Positions 17,397 through 27,060 of a DNA stretch of 64,000 bases are shown here, in pieces; within the stretch, counting starts at the first letter, position 1; each line of letters begins with the position of its first letter. The stretch covers positions 1-64,000 of the forward strand of contig LQXN01000058.1 in assembly GCA_001648575.1 (NCBI GenBank). Direction: 5' to 3'. This stretch comes from Sutcliffiella horikoshii DSM 8719. GTDB lineage: Bacteria; Bacillota; Bacilli; Bacillales; Bacillaceae_I. A program made the position numbers and the translations under genes. The notes beneath the pieces are model-generated. The model was given only the letters and a program-made list of their open reading frames with translations. It searched no databases and was not told where the DNA came from.

Positions 17397-18368
17397 TTAT
17401 TTGATGATGAAGGAGGCACCATCCACTATTTCAATATTGGAAAAGCCTTTCATATCACGCATCAGTTGAAAAAGTGCTTCATCCTTTTGTTTCGCTTCAA
17501 TCATACAATGAATTTCAGGTGTGCTCCCTTTGGCACCTTGCAGAAAATCCATAAACATCTTAGGGTCCACATAGTCAGAATGCGCCCTGAAATTCTTCTC
17601 ATCCCTAGGACTTGATATGTGCATTTTAACTGGCAGCGGAGAGTACTCCCATGTCTGTACGACCCGCCCCCAGTCTTCCTCCCAAGGCTTGGCTTCTTTT
17701 TCATAATGAGCAAGATGGTGATGGTAGTCAAAAACAAGGGGCACATTCAACTTTTCACACACATATAAAGCATCACGAAGATGGAATGTCGTGTCATCGT
17801 TTTCTAGTATGATCATTTCTTGTAGCGATCGGGGCACCAATGCCCAGTTGTGGATGAACTGTTCAAGCGCAAGCTCCCTGTCTTCATAACCACCGCCAAT
17901 ATGCAGCACACATCTATGTTTGGTCGGGACCCTCATCCCCTTTAAAAGAGATCTGTGCATGCTGAGCGTCTTAATGGTCTGGTTGATTATTTCCTTCTTC
18001 TTGGAATTCAACAGGACAAAATGATCCGGATGGAAATCCACTCGCATCGGGTGTGCATCTATGTAGTCACCTATATGGGACAAAATTTCTCTGAGTGGCC
18101 GCATGAACTTCCAGCCTTTCAGCTCTTCGTGATTTGCAAGCGGGACCAGCTTCGAGCTGAAGCGGAAGAACTGAATATCATTGGCAACATTGTGCTTCAG
18201 CAGACGCAGGCAATTCTCGAGATTTTCAAAGGCGATCCGTTCAAGCTTGTCTATGGCCGCTTCCCGGTCCTTTAGCTTGCTGAACTGCGCATAGGTCATG
18301 GTTTTGGATGGGGATGCATTGGTGAGGTGGACGCTCATCGCAACATATCCCAGTTTTACAAGGGTCAT
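17397..18368 (-). CDS. uvsE: UV damage endonuclease UvsE
   Basis: A 323-aa UvdE-family TIM-barrel endonuclease starting MTLVKLGYVAMSVHL, with metal-ligand regions HPDHFVLLNS, HIGGGYEDRE, LENDDTTFH and FDYHHHLAHY. Enzymes of this family nick DNA 5' to UV photoproducts and start an alternative excision repair. The ribosome site AAGGAG is rather far (about 12 nt) from the ATG. It lies between cshA and ydbS, where B. subtilis has no such gene; there it is ywjD. Confidence 0.94.
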   Translation of the reverse strand: MTLVKLGYVAMSVHLTNASPSKTMTYAQFSKLKDREAAIDKLERIAFENLENCLRLLKHNVANDIQFFRFSSKLVPLANHEELKGWKFMRPLREILSHIGDYIDAHPMRVDFHPDHFVLLNSKKKEIINQTIKTLSMHRSLLKGMRVPTKHRCVLHIGGGYEDRELALEQFIHNWALVPRSLQEMIILENDDTTFHLRDALYVCEKLNVPLVFDYHHHLAHYEKEAKPWEEDWGRVVQTWEYSPLPVKMHISSPRDEKNFRAHSDYVDPKMFMDFLQGAKGSTPEIHCMIEAKQKDEALFQLMRDMKGFSNIEIVDGASFIIK

Positions 18369-18454
18369 GGGGGCGGGTCACTCCTTTTGGATTGTGGTTT
18401 GAAAGTAGTATGCCCTGCTCAAGAAAAAGAAACAATAGTCCCCGCCCTCACAAC

Positions 18455-18506
18455 AAAAAAAGCCCGAAGACCAACCATCTCACAACGGTCAGTTTTCGAG
18501 CTTTTA
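18455..18506 (-). terminator. terminator of cshA
   Basis: Minus-strand arms AAGCTCGAAAACTGACC and GGTTGGTCTTCGGGCTT pair (with G-U pairs) and are followed by TTTTTTTG. Confidence 0.8.
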
Positions 18507-18518
18507 TAATCAAATCAA

Positions 18519-20030
18519 TTATACGCGTTCTTTACGGGAAGAGCGTTTGTAGCCTTGGCGCTTCGCGTTAGCGTCTCTGGATCCAGAACCGCCGCCACGG
18601 TTGTCGGAGCGCTTGTTCCAGCCGCCTTTTCCGCCGCCGCCATGACTTTTTCCACCACCACGGTTACGGTCGCCGCCACGGCCACCACCACCGCCGCCGC
18701 CTCTTCTTGAGTGCATAGGTGCTTCTTCAGTAAGACGGATAGGTGTTTCGTCCGGCTCTTTTGTGAACAATTTCAGAGCTGCAGATACAAGTGTTATTGC
18801 ATCGTGCTCTTCTAGTAATTGTTCAGCTGCACTACGGTAGAAACCAAGGTTTTGCGCTTCAACCGCTTGCGTCAATTTTTCCATGGACATTTTTTGTTGG
18901 CCTTCTAGCGCTTCGTCTAGAGTCGGAGCCTTCATTTTGTCCATTTTACGTTTCGTTACGCGTTCTACATGGTGCAGGTAGCTAACTTCACGAGGGCTGA
19001 CGAATGTGATCGCCAATCCGCTCTTACCAGCACGACCTGTACGTCCAATACGGTGAACATAACTTTCAGGGTCTTGTGGAATGTCGAAGTTGTAAACGTG
19101 TGTTACACCAGAGATGTCTAGTCCACGAGCAGCTACGTCTGTTGCAACAAGTACGTCGATGGAACCTTCTTTAAACTTACGTAGAACACTCATACGCTTC
19201 GCTTGGGAAAGGTCACCATGAATTCCTTCCGCAGAGTAACCACGCACGTTCAATGCATCGGACAGCTCATCTACACGGCGCTTAGTACGACCGAAGATGA
19301 TAGCAAGCTCTGGAGACTGGATGTCAAGAAGACGAGTCAAAGTATCGAACTTCTTCTTTTCCGGAACTTCCACGTAGAATTGTTGGATGTTGGATATTGT
19401 TAGTTCTTTCGCTTGTACCTTTACACTTACAGGCTCGCTCATGAAACGTTCAGCGATTGCACGGATAGGTGCAGGCATTGTAGCAGAGAAAAGTAATGTT
19501 TGTTTTTGTTCTGGTGTTTCAGCAAGGATTTTTTCGATATCCTCGATGAATCCCATGTTCAACATTTCATCCGCTTCATCTAGAACGACCGTATTCACAT
19601 TTTGAAGACGAAGTGTCTTACGGTTGATATGGTCAAGTAGACGACCTGGTGTACCAACTACGATGTGAGGGTTCTTTTTCAATGAACGAATCTGTCTGCT
19701 GATGTCCTGGCCTCCGAATACGGAAAGAACACGAGCACGTTTATGGTAAGAAGCCTTATAAATTTCTTCAGCAACCTGGATTGCTAATTCACGAGTCGGT
19801 GCGATAACGATACCTTGGATGGAATCGTTTTTCACATCAACATTTTCAAGTAATGGAAGACCAAATGCAATCGTTTTACCTGTACCTGTCTGAGCTTGCC
19901 CGATAACATCTTTACCGGTTAATGCAACAGGAATCGTTTCCGATTGGATAGGGGTAGCTTCTTCAAACCCCATTCTGTCGATCGACTTCATGATATCTTC
20001 TGATAAACCTAATTCTTTAAATAACGCCAA
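18519..20030 (-). CDS. cshA: DEAD-box RNA helicase CshA
   Basis: A 503-aa helicase with the Q motif ([10 protein letters not shown]), Walker A AQTGTGKT (46-53), DEAD at 152-155, SAT (LLFSATMP), and motifs V/VI ([19 protein letters not shown]). The C-terminal tail from about residue 430 is Gly/Arg/Lys rich ([18 protein letters not shown]), typical of CshA proteins in RNA decay and ribosome assembly. The start is TTG after AAAGGAG. A 90-nt leader with a terminator-like hairpin precedes it. Confidence 0.96.
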   Translation of the reverse strand: MALFKELGLSEDIMKSIDRMGFEEATPIQSETIPVALTGKDVIGQAQTGTGKTIAFGLPLLENVDVKNDSIQGIVIAPTRELAIQVAEEIYKASYHKRARVLSVFGGQDISRQIRSLKKNPHIVVGTPGRLLDHINRKTLRLQNVNTVVLDEADEMLNMGFIEDIEKILAETPEQKQTLLFSATMPAPIRAIAERFMSEPVSVKVQAKELTISNIQQFYVEVPEKKKFDTLTRLLDIQSPELAIIFGRTKRRVDELSDALNVRGYSAEGIHGDLSQAKRMSVLRKFKEGSIDVLVATDVAARGLDISGVTHVYNFDIPQDPESYVHRIGRTGRAGKSGLAITFVSPREVSYLHHVERVTKRKMDKMKAPTLDEALEGQQKMSMEKLTQAVEAQNLGFYRSAAEQLLEEHDAITLVSAALKLFTKEPDETPIRLTEEAPMHSRRGGGGGGGRGGDRNRGGGKSHGGGGKGGWNKRSDNRGGGSGSRDANAKRQGYKRSSRKERV

Positions 20031-20066
20031 ATTATTCCTACTCCTTTATCTATACAAATTAATAAA

Positions 20067-20094
20067 TTAGGCACGCGTCAGAGCGCTTGCCTAA
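20067..20094 (-). promoter_or_regulatory. terminator-like hairpin in the cshA 5' leader
   Basis: On the minus strand TTAGGCA(A)GCG pairs with CGC(G)TGCCTAA around CTCTGA, followed by TTTATTAATTTG. A 14-codon ORF (MCLICLLIKIRQAL) upstream would end in the loop, but its ribosome site is weak. This may be an attenuator or a stability element; no test is possible here. Confidence 0.5.
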
Positions 20095-20130
20095 TCTTTA
20101 TAAGTAGACATATTAAACACATTACCTGTT

Positions 20131-20159
20131 ATCATAACACTTTGGTTACTAAATAGCAA
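20131..20159 (-). promoter_or_regulatory. likely sigma-A promoter of cshA
   Basis: TTGCTA (20154-20159), 17 nt, TATGAT (20131-20136) on the minus strand. It gives a leader of about 90 nt. Confidence 0.7.
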
Positions 20160-20315
20160 TAAAGGTTAATGCCAACTTATAGGAGGTTGCGCTTACAAAC
20201 GCACTCCCCTGCCGAATAAATCGGGAAAATATTTTTCTGTCCATCTGATTTAAGGCAACAGCACAGTACACTTTTAATTTTCTCTTCTTGGACGCTCGGT
20301 ATTCTTAAAAAGTGA

Positions 20316-21671
20316 TTATTTTATTCCTTCGATGACTTCTTCCAGTTTCATTCCGCGGGATCCCTTTACCATCACCACATCACCAGATTCCAATAACGGA
20401 AGCAATTCACTTATTAGTTCCTGTTTGTTCATGAATGGCTTCACACGTGCTGGTTCCATCACTTCCTGGGCTCCTTTGGCAATTTCCATTCCCAGCTCCC
20501 CAAAAGTGAAGACATAGTCCACATCTTTTACATATTGCCCGATTTCATGGTGAAAAGTCTTTTCCATGTCACCGAGTTCAAGCATATCGCCTAAAACGGC
20601 AATCTTTTTCCCATACCCATCAAGGCTTCCCAGTAAGTCCAATGCCGCTCTCATGGAAGTGGGGCTGGCATTGTAGGCATCATTAATGACGGTCCATCCA
20701 CCAGAGGTTTCCACCACTTCGTTTCTCATCCCAGTGATGGTCAATTGCTCAAGGCCTATTTTTCGGTTCTCTTCTGACACTCCAAATAGTTCACCAACGA
20801 TGATGGCAGCAAGGGCATTTGTCACATTATGGGCACCAAGCACCGGGATGAAATACTCTGTTTCTTCTATTATAAAATGAGTGCCCTTCCCATTCAACGT
20901 TATGTCCTTGGCTTGGTAGTGGTTGCCTGCCTTCAAGCCAAAAGGGATAACGTTCGCATTGCCGCCGACTCTGGCAGTCAAAAGGGGCTCATCCCCATTG
21001 ATGATCAGTTTCCCGTCTTCTTTCAAGCCGGCAGCGATTTCAAGTTTCGCTTCCGCGATACCTTCACGCGAGCCAAGGTCCTGCATGTGGGATTCACCGA
21101 TATTTGTAATCACGGCAGCGTCGGGCTTTGCGATATTGGAAAGCAGCTCAATTTCACCCCGACCGCTCATCCCCATTTCCAATACCGCCACTTCGGTATC
21201 TTCTTTCATGGACAGGATCGTCAGCGGCAAGCCGATATGGTTGTTGTAGTTACCTGCTGTCTTATGCACACGGAAGGTTGTTTCAAGGACAGATGTCACC
21301 ATATCCTTGGTTGTCGTTTTCCCGTTACTTCCGGTAATCCCTACAACCTTCATTCCGATTTCGTTCCGATAGCTGCTTGCAAGATGCTGCAGCGCCTCAA
21401 TCGTATCATCGACAAAAATGAGGTTCAAATCGGCAGGGGGCTCTGGTTGGTCTTTCTGCCAGAAGGAAGCTACCGCCCCCTTCTTTTCGATTGCATCCCT
21501 GACAAATTCATGGCCGTTGAAATTTTCGCCGATGATCGGTATGTACAATTTCCCGCTCATGTCTTCACGGGTATCCCTTGAAACCCCCTCCACTACGACA
21601 GCACTGTATTCAGAGGAGATCGGCTGCCCTTCAGCCATTTCTTGGATTTTCTTTAAGGTCCTTTTTATCAT
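20316..21671 (-). CDS. murF: UDP-N-acetylmuramoyl-tripeptide--D-alanyl-D-alanine ligase
   Basis: A 451-aa Mur ligase with the ATP site GITGSNGKTTTKD (111-123), TAGNYNNHIGLPLT and the C-terminal VINDAYNASPTSM and VLGDMLELGD motifs. It adds D-Ala-D-Ala to the UDP-MurNAc-tripeptide. It lies downstream of ddl, which makes D-Ala-D-Ala, in the same orientation with a 126-nt gap containing an imperfect hairpin. Confidence 0.97.
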   Translation of the reverse strand: MIKRTLKKIQEMAEGQPISSEYSAVVVEGVSRDTREDMSGKLYIPIIGENFNGHEFVRDAIEKKGAVASFWQKDQPEPPADLNLIFVDDTIEALQHLASSYRNEIGMKVVGITGSNGKTTTKDMVTSVLETTFRVHKTAGNYNNHIGLPLTILSMKEDTEVAVLEMGMSGRGEIELLSNIAKPDAAVITNIGESHMQDLGSREGIAEAKLEIAAGLKEDGKLIINGDEPLLTARVGGNANVIPFGLKAGNHYQAKDITLNGKGTHFIIEETEYFIPVLGAHNVTNALAAIIVGELFGVSEENRKIGLEQLTITGMRNEVVETSGGWTVINDAYNASPTSMRAALDLLGSLDGYGKKIAVLGDMLELGDMEKTFHHEIGQYVKDVDYVFTFGELGMEIAKGAQEVMEPARVKPFMNKQELISELLPLLESGDVVMVKGSRGMKLEEVIEGIK

Positions 21672-21797
21672 ATTACCTTATACCCTCCTGTTCCTTTTAC
21701 GCAGAGAAGGGGCTGACATCACGTATCGTAATATACCTCCGTGTGATGACCCAACCCCTGCCAACTGTAAAATCAATCTACTGATATGCGTCCAGCC

Positions 21798-22868
21798 TTA
21801 AAAAGTATGCTTTATCTTCTGTTTTTCTTGGTGACGTTCTTGCGCATATCCTACTAGCTTTGCGATGAGTTCCGGATAGGAAACATCAGTATGCTGCCAT
21901 AATAATGGGAACATGCTGTAAGGGGTGAATCCTGGCATAGTGTTTACTTCGTTTATATACAGTTTACCCTCTTTTGTCAAAAAGAAGTCTGCTCGCACCA
22001 AGCCTGCACCATCAATTGATTTAAAAGCGGTGATTGCCATTTCCTTCACCTGCTCATACACTTCATCACTGATTTCAGCAGGAATGATCATGGCTGTATC
22101 GCCATCTTCATACTTTGCTTTGTAGTCGTAAAACTCTTTCTTTGGTGCGATTTCTCCAATAACGGAGCATTCCGGTTCATCATTGCCAAGCACACCGATT
22201 TCAATTTCACGTGCTCCTTCCAACCCTTGTTCCACAATGATTTTACGGTCAAATTCAAATGCTTCCCGGAAAGCCGCCTCAAGTTCTTCACGATTCTTCG
22301 CTTTGCTGATTCCAACACTGGAACCGAGGTTAGCAGGCTTTACAAAGCACGGGTAACCAAGTTCGGACTCCACCTTTTCATATGACGCATCTGCTGCCTT
22401 TTCCCATTCAGAGCGCAGGAAGTGCACATATCCAACTTGGGGAAGTCCCGCTTGATCGAAAAGATTTTTCATAATAACTTTATCCATACCAGCCGAAGAT
22501 GCCAATACGCCGTTTCCTACATAAGGAAGGTTCAGAAGTTCAAGCATTCCTTGAACAGTCCCATCCTCTCCGTTCGGGCCATGCAGCAACGGAAAGACGA
22601 CGGTTGGTGTTTCTTCTGTTTCCTCACCTGAAGTCAGAGCAAGAGGGGCAATCGTCGTGCCGCCATCTTCCAACTTCAGCTGGTGTACGCTTTCTGCTGG
22701 TCCATCCAGCAAGCCGCCGCGCTTCCATTCCCCTGATTCCGTTATGTATAACGGATAAACCTCAAATTTTTCTGTGTCCAATGCTTTAGTCACTGCCAAA
22801 GCTGTTTGTAAGGAAACTTGGTGTTCTGCGGATTTCCCACCGTATAATAAATGCAGTTTTGTTTTCAT
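21798..22868 (-). CDS. ddl: D-alanine--D-alanine ligase
   Basis: A 356-aa ATP-grasp ligase starting [20 protein letters not shown], with the family signatures [32 protein letters not shown] and [21 protein letters not shown]. It joins two D-Ala, supplied by alr about 10 kb away. A GAGGGGGA ribosome site precedes the ATG. Confidence 0.97.
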   Translation of the reverse strand: MKTKLHLLYGGKSAEHQVSLQTALAVTKALDTEKFEVYPLYITESGEWKRGGLLDGPAESVHQLKLEDGGTTIAPLALTSGEETEETPTVVFPLLHGPNGEDGTVQGMLELLNLPYVGNGVLASSAGMDKVIMKNLFDQAGLPQVGYVHFLRSEWEKAADASYEKVESELGYPCFVKPANLGSSVGISKAKNREELEAAFREAFEFDRKIIVEQGLEGAREIEIGVLGNDEPECSVIGEIAPKKEFYDYKAKYEDGDTAMIIPAEISDEVYEQVKEMAITAFKSIDGAGLVRADFFLTKEGKLYINEVNTMPGFTPYSMFPLLWQHTDVSYPELIAKLVGYAQERHQEKQKIKHTF

Positions 22869-23146
22869 ATTGTGCTCCCCCTCAAGAGATGATCTGTTTA
22901 TGTTTTAGGATCGTTAACTGTTGTTCCTTAGATATTCTTCAATTATTTCATTATAGCACCTACATACAAGTTTTCGAAACTTCTTCCTTTATTAAGTAGG
23001 TGGAAAACAGAAAATCTTTTCCCATAATATATGAATGTCTTTCCACTGGCGTGTAGAGTGCAAACCTAAAAGCCTAGATTATTTTCGACAAGGTTTTTTC
23101 CTAGGAAATAATTTGCCGTAGTTTCCTGTCATTATTTCCTTAAAAA
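22869..23146. other. intergenic region between the beta-propeller gene and ddl
   Basis: No gene is seen. On the minus strand TATAAT (about 22952-22957) is a likely ddl -10 with a poor -35. A hairpin with arms GGAAATAAT/ATTATTTCC lies at about 23105-23142. Confidence 0.4.
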
Positions 23147-23184
23147 AGACGAAAAAAGAGAGCGGTTTAAATCCGCCCCCTCCT
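23147..23184 (-). terminator. terminator after the beta-propeller protein gene
   Basis: Minus-strand GGGGGCGG/CCGCTCTC stem around ATTTAAA, followed by TTTTTTCG, just after the stop codon. Confidence 0.7.
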
Positions 23185-23186
23185 CC

Positions 23187-25370
23187 TTACCAGGTGATTT
23201 CCGTCGCCTTAATCCCTTTAGGTGTTACGGTATATAGATGCTTATCAATATAGAGGATTCGCTGCACCATGTTCTCCCAGTCCTCATACATGGTGTTCTC
23301 CGGCTGATGCGTTATCTTCGTATGAAGGGTAAAGCCTTTCTCGGTATCAATGCCATAAACCAATGCACCTTCAAAAGCCAGGCGGTAGCTGTGATCTTTA
23401 TTGTTTTCATCGTACATTGTGATAGGAAAAGCAAAGATGTCCTTTTCTTTGTTAAAAAGTAATGCTTTATGGTCGTGGTTCAATGGAGAATGCGTGGCTT
23501 GGCCTCCGATTATCTCTGTATGCTTTTCCAGTGGATTCGTTGGATCGCTCACATCGAACAAGGAAATTTTCACACCATTTGTCAGCACCCTCGTTCCCCA
23601 CTGATCTTTTTCAAGCTTCGTATCATAGCCAAAACCGATCAGATGATTCTCATCATATGGATGAAGATAGTTGCTGAAGCCCGGTATCTTAAGTTCCCCA
23701 AGCACTTTTGGATCATTTGGATTACTCAGGTCAAACACGAACAGCGGGTCGACCTCCTTAAACGTGACCACATACGCTTTATCCTGCATAAAGCGGACAG
23801 AGTAGATTCGCTCACCTCTTGCCAGGTCCTCTACACTGCTGACGACATTCATTCCTTCATCCAAAATAAAGAGATGGTTGCTTGACGGCGAGTTTTCATC
23901 CCATGTCTGTCCTTTGGTTGCCGCCACCCGGAAATGGCCTTTATACTCATCCATGGAAAATTGGTTTAAAAGATGACCCGGGATGGCTCCATTGGCCCGG
24001 AATTCTACATTCATCCCATCGACGGCAAATTTATAAACTTCCGTACTTTCAGTATTTGCCCAGTTCGGCGCATACCCATAATTCGGTACCGCAACATACA
24101 GGTTTTCCTTTGACATATAGATCTGATCTCCACTGCCGACATACGTGGTAATGGATGCATCCTCTTGAGGCTGGTTTAGGTCGAGTGTAGCTATTGTCAT
24201 AAAATTATCTTCTGTGGAATCAGGAAAATAACGGATATCCTTATATGGAACTTCCTCCATTTCTCCTTCTTCCTCACCTTGTGTATCGGAAAATCGCGGT
24301 CTTAAGTCTGCTTCAGGGCGCTCCCTTAGTATCCAATAGTCCGCATATTTATTGGTAATCAGATATACATGGTTATCTATCTTCCTACTTGATACATAAT
24401 TCCCTTCCAGGGTAATCGTTTTTTGCACCACAGGATTGGAGCGGTCTGAAATATCATAGATAATCGCCTTTGTTGAATCGTACATAGGCATGATCATCTC
24501 TCCTGCGACTTTAGAATCACTGCTGCCTGCGTACATCTTTTCATCCCAAAAGGTTCCGATGACTACCAACTGATCTCCATCTAAAAACAACTGATACGGG
24601 CTGAAATCTGTGTACTTCAACTCTGACACGACCTGCATTTTCTCTACAGGCTCAGCCTTGGTAATCTTAAGCTTTTGGTCAGTTGCTTGATAGATGAAAC
24701 TTCCATCGGTCTTGACGATATCTGCTTCATCGACACCTTGGACCTGGATGTTTGTATCGGAATGTCCTCCACCGCTGGACTCCGCCTCACTTGCTCCAGT
24801 ATCTGCATTGGGTGCACCACTATTGCTATCTTCAGAAGATGCGGTTGACTCTTTAATAGACTCAAAAAATGATCCGATGCTTTTCTGTGCCGTTTCCATC
24901 CGTTCTAGTTGAGCAGTGAATAGCTTGTTAAGTTCTTTTTTGGAAGCAACCGTTGGAAGTTCTTCTATTGCCATAAACTTTATCTTCTTCTGTTCTCCCA
25001 GTGTTTTCCCGTCCACCGATTCAATTTCCCCGCTGATGTGTAGCTCATACGGCCCTTTGCTTGGATCATACCCACCTTCAGGAGGAGATAGCGCGACAAA
25101 GGCTTCGGTTATTTCTAACACTGTATCCACCTTCTTGCCGTCCTTATCCGTCACATAAATGGATTCATTCCCCTTGATGCTTTCCTGCTTAAATTCTTTT
25201 GTAAAAGTCAGCAGCCATTTTTTATCTGAGAGTACGGTTTTAGTGTCTTTTTCATAGAAGGAATTGCCGGTGCCATTGACCGCAAAAGGTTCTCTGGATT
25301 GATAGATATACGTAAAGATGACGGCCAGGCTTACTATAATAGAAGAAAATATAATCACCTTTTTTTTCAT
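23187..25370 (-). CDS. membrane-anchored secreted beta-propeller protein
   Basis: A 727-aa protein with an N-terminal signal anchor (residues 4-24), an Ig/SbsA-like segment (about 45-135), a Ser/Gly-rich linker (about 170-205) and a large C-terminal beta-propeller domain opening with NIQVQGVDEADIVKTDG. That opening is the signature of the beta-propeller family Pfam PF09826. Proteins of this kind are extracellular; no enzymatic function is known to me. It is a single-gene unit with its own terminator. Confidence 0.85.
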   Translation of the reverse strand: MKKKVIIFSSIIVSLAVIFTYIYQSREPFAVNGTGNSFYEKDTKTVLSDKKWLLTFTKEFKQESIKGNESIYVTDKDGKKVDTVLEITEAFVALSPPEGGYDPSKGPYELHISGEIESVDGKTLGEQKKIKFMAIEELPTVASKKELNKLFTAQLERMETAQKSIGSFFESIKESTASSEDSNSGAPNADTGASEAESSGGGHSDTNIQVQGVDEADIVKTDGSFIYQATDQKLKITKAEPVEKMQVVSELKYTDFSPYQLFLDGDQLVVIGTFWDEKMYAGSSDSKVAGEMIMPMYDSTKAIIYDISDRSNPVVQKTITLEGNYVSSRKIDNHVYLITNKYADYWILRERPEADLRPRFSDTQGEEEGEMEEVPYKDIRYFPDSTEDNFMTIATLDLNQPQEDASITTYVGSGDQIYMSKENLYVAVPNYGYAPNWANTESTEVYKFAVDGMNVEFRANGAIPGHLLNQFSMDEYKGHFRVAATKGQTWDENSPSSNHLFILDEGMNVVSSVEDLARGERIYSVRFMQDKAYVVTFKEVDPLFVFDLSNPNDPKVLGELKIPGFSNYLHPYDENHLIGFGYDTKLEKDQWGTRVLTNGVKISLFDVSDPTNPLEKHTEIIGGQATHSPLNHDHKALLFNKEKDIFAFPITMYDENNKDHSYRLAFEGALVYGIDTEKGFTLHTKITHQPENTMYEDWENMVQRILYIDKHLYTVTPKGIKATEITW

Positions 25371-25481
25371 GTAACTGCCCCCTTTTATACGGTTAGACGA
25401 GGCAGCTGTTAAAAAGTTACATTGGAGGGATGAAATGTTTCAGGTGGTGGACCATCTCCAACCAACATAAAAAGATGCCCG

Positions 25482-25513
25482 AAAAACCAACAGACATCAA
25501 ACTCATCTGTTGG
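25482..25513 (-). terminator. terminator of the copper operon
   Basis: CCAACAGA/TCTGTTGG stem followed by TTTTTCGG on the minus strand, just after the last gene of the operon. Confidence 0.85.
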
Positions 25514-25537
25514 CTATCAAGCACCACTACTCCCCAA

Positions 25538-26164
25538 CTATGCCATTACCTTCTCCTTCAGTTCATCAAGCCCGTATCGCCCTACAAATTTGGCAAACTG
25601 TTCGCGCTTCTTGCCTTCTGCGGCATAGATATCTATCAACCTATCAATCATGGAATACAACACTTCTTCCGAAAGACCGTCCGCAATCAATTTGCCCGTC
25701 CTGGCATCCAACCCTTTCGCTTTGCCACCGACATACAAGTCAAAACGATCACCGTGCTGTTTGATTACCCCGATATCATTGACCAATGGCTCGCCGCAAC
25801 CCACCGGGCAACCTGTGTAGGCCGGCTTTAAAGTGAAAGGTACCGGCCTCCCGGCAATCCGGCGGTTTATTTCTTTTGCAACTGGCATACCTTCCTCCAG
25901 TTCCCCCTTACAAAAATTACAGGTGCGAAGACTTTTGATAAAATTGCCGACTGGATAGCACTGCAGACCAACGCTTGCAAAATCTGCCTTTGCTTCCTCC
26001 AAGCGCCCTTCTGGAACATCCACATACAATTGCTGAAAGGTTGTAACCTCGAGTTCCTGTTCTTCTCCCATATAGCGGGCAAGCATCAAAAGCTGTTTTC
26101 CATTGAGCTTGGCGCCAAAGGCAATTCCGCCATTTACCGCAAGCTTAATCAATTTTTCTCCCAT
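25538..26164 (-). CDS. short nitrite/sulfite reductase-like (siroheme, 4Fe-4S) protein
   Basis: A 208-aa protein with a ferredoxin-like half (LIKLAVNGGIAFGAKLNGKQ) and a 4Fe-4S/siroheme half with TCNFCKGE and TGCPVGCGEPLVNDIGV. Classical nitrite/sulfite reductases have a Cys-x5-Cys and a Cys-x3-Cys pair; here the first pair is Cys-x2-Cys and the protein is half the usual size. Start is either this ATG or a GTG one codon earlier. It is the last gene of the csoR-copZ-copA run, 14 bp after its neighbour. Its reaction is unknown. Confidence 0.75.
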   Translation of the reverse strand: MGEKLIKLAVNGGIAFGAKLNGKQLLMLARYMGEEQELEVTTFQQLYVDVPEGRLEEAKADFASVGLQCYPVGNFIKSLRTCNFCKGELEEGMPVAKEINRRIAGRPVPFTLKPAYTGCPVGCGEPLVNDIGVIKQHGDRFDLYVGGKAKGLDARTGKLIADGLSEEVLYSMIDRLIDIYAAEGKKREQFAKFVGRYGLDELKEKVMA

Positions 26165-26178
26165 CACAATAAACCCCT

Positions 26179-27045
26179 TTATTCCGTGATTTCCAAAACA
26201 TATGGGAAGGCATACACTTCTCCGTTCAATTTGAACTCAGCCCAGAGCTTATACATGCCCGGCTTGCTGAAGTGCGCTTCAAAAACTGGTTGGGTTCCTT
26301 CACGGGGATGCACATGGATGAATTCATCCAACCCTTCATCCACAACGACCACATGCCCTAAAGCACCAAGGTAATTTTCCGGCTCCGCCCCTTCTATCTC
26401 AAAAGAGAGAACCACATTTTCTTTTACAGAAAAATTGTCTACATCAAGAGTGACCTCAAATCCCCCTTGTTCCTTTGTCCACGAAGATTCAGATTCTAGA
26501 TGAACATGCCCCTCTTCATGACCTGCATGTTCCCCAGCCATCACAGGATGCGGTTCATTCACATACTTCAACTTACCCGGCTTGATATCCACAAATGCCT
26601 GGTACATGCCTTCTTCCAAATCGACACTTGTTTTAAAGACACCTTCGGAAACTTTTTCAGGGTGTAGATGCTGAAAAACTTCGAGATCCTCGCTGATGAC
26701 AATCAAATGCATAAGCTTCTCGTGATTTACTTCAAGTTCATCCATCGGGTTACCTTCAAGGTCTGTTAACGTGATAGTCAACTCTTCTCCATCTAATTGT
26801 ACGTCTGCTTCCACTTCACTTGACGCATCCCCTCCATGGTCGCCGTGGCCGTCGTCACCGCTTTCCTCATGACCGTCATGTCCATCTTCCGCATCATGGT
26901 CCTCATGCTCCTCATCAACATTCTGATGGTCTCCGTGATCAGGATCATTCTGAGCCCCGTTACCGCCTGCAAAAAACGTATAAGCCGCATAACCTCCAAT
27001 TACCAATACCAGATATATCAGTGCCGAACCAATCCACTTTTTCAT
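26179..27045 (-). CDS. His/Asp-rich membrane-anchored extracellular protein of the copper operon
   Basis: A 288-aa protein with an N-terminal transmembrane anchor (residues 5-27), a strikingly acidic and His-rich stretch (about 36-75, repeating HGDH, EEHEDHD, DGHDGHEE), and two beta-sandwich-like repeats each with an HLHPE or HVHPRE motif. It starts 15 bp after copA. The His/Asp/Glu segment suggests metal binding outside the cell; this is inference. I do not recognise a named family with certainty. Confidence 0.75.
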   Translation of the reverse strand: MKKWIGSALIYLVLVIGGYAAYTFFAGGNGAQNDPDHGDHQNVDEEHEDHDAEDGHDGHEESGDDGHGDHGGDASSEVEADVQLDGEELTITLTDLEGNPMDELEVNHEKLMHLIVISEDLEVFQHLHPEKVSEGVFKTSVDLEEGMYQAFVDIKPGKLKYVNEPHPVMAGEHAGHEEGHVHLESESSWTKEQGGFEVTLDVDNFSVKENVVLSFEIEGAEPENYLGALGHVVVVDEGLDEFIHVHPREGTQPVFEAHFSKPGMYKLWAEFKLNGEVYAFPYVLEITE

Positions 27046-27060
27046 CGTGTACCCACCTTT

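Noticed and set aside
20829-21581. 250-aa plus-strand ORF
   Set aside because: Antisense of murF without ribosome site or recognisable motif.
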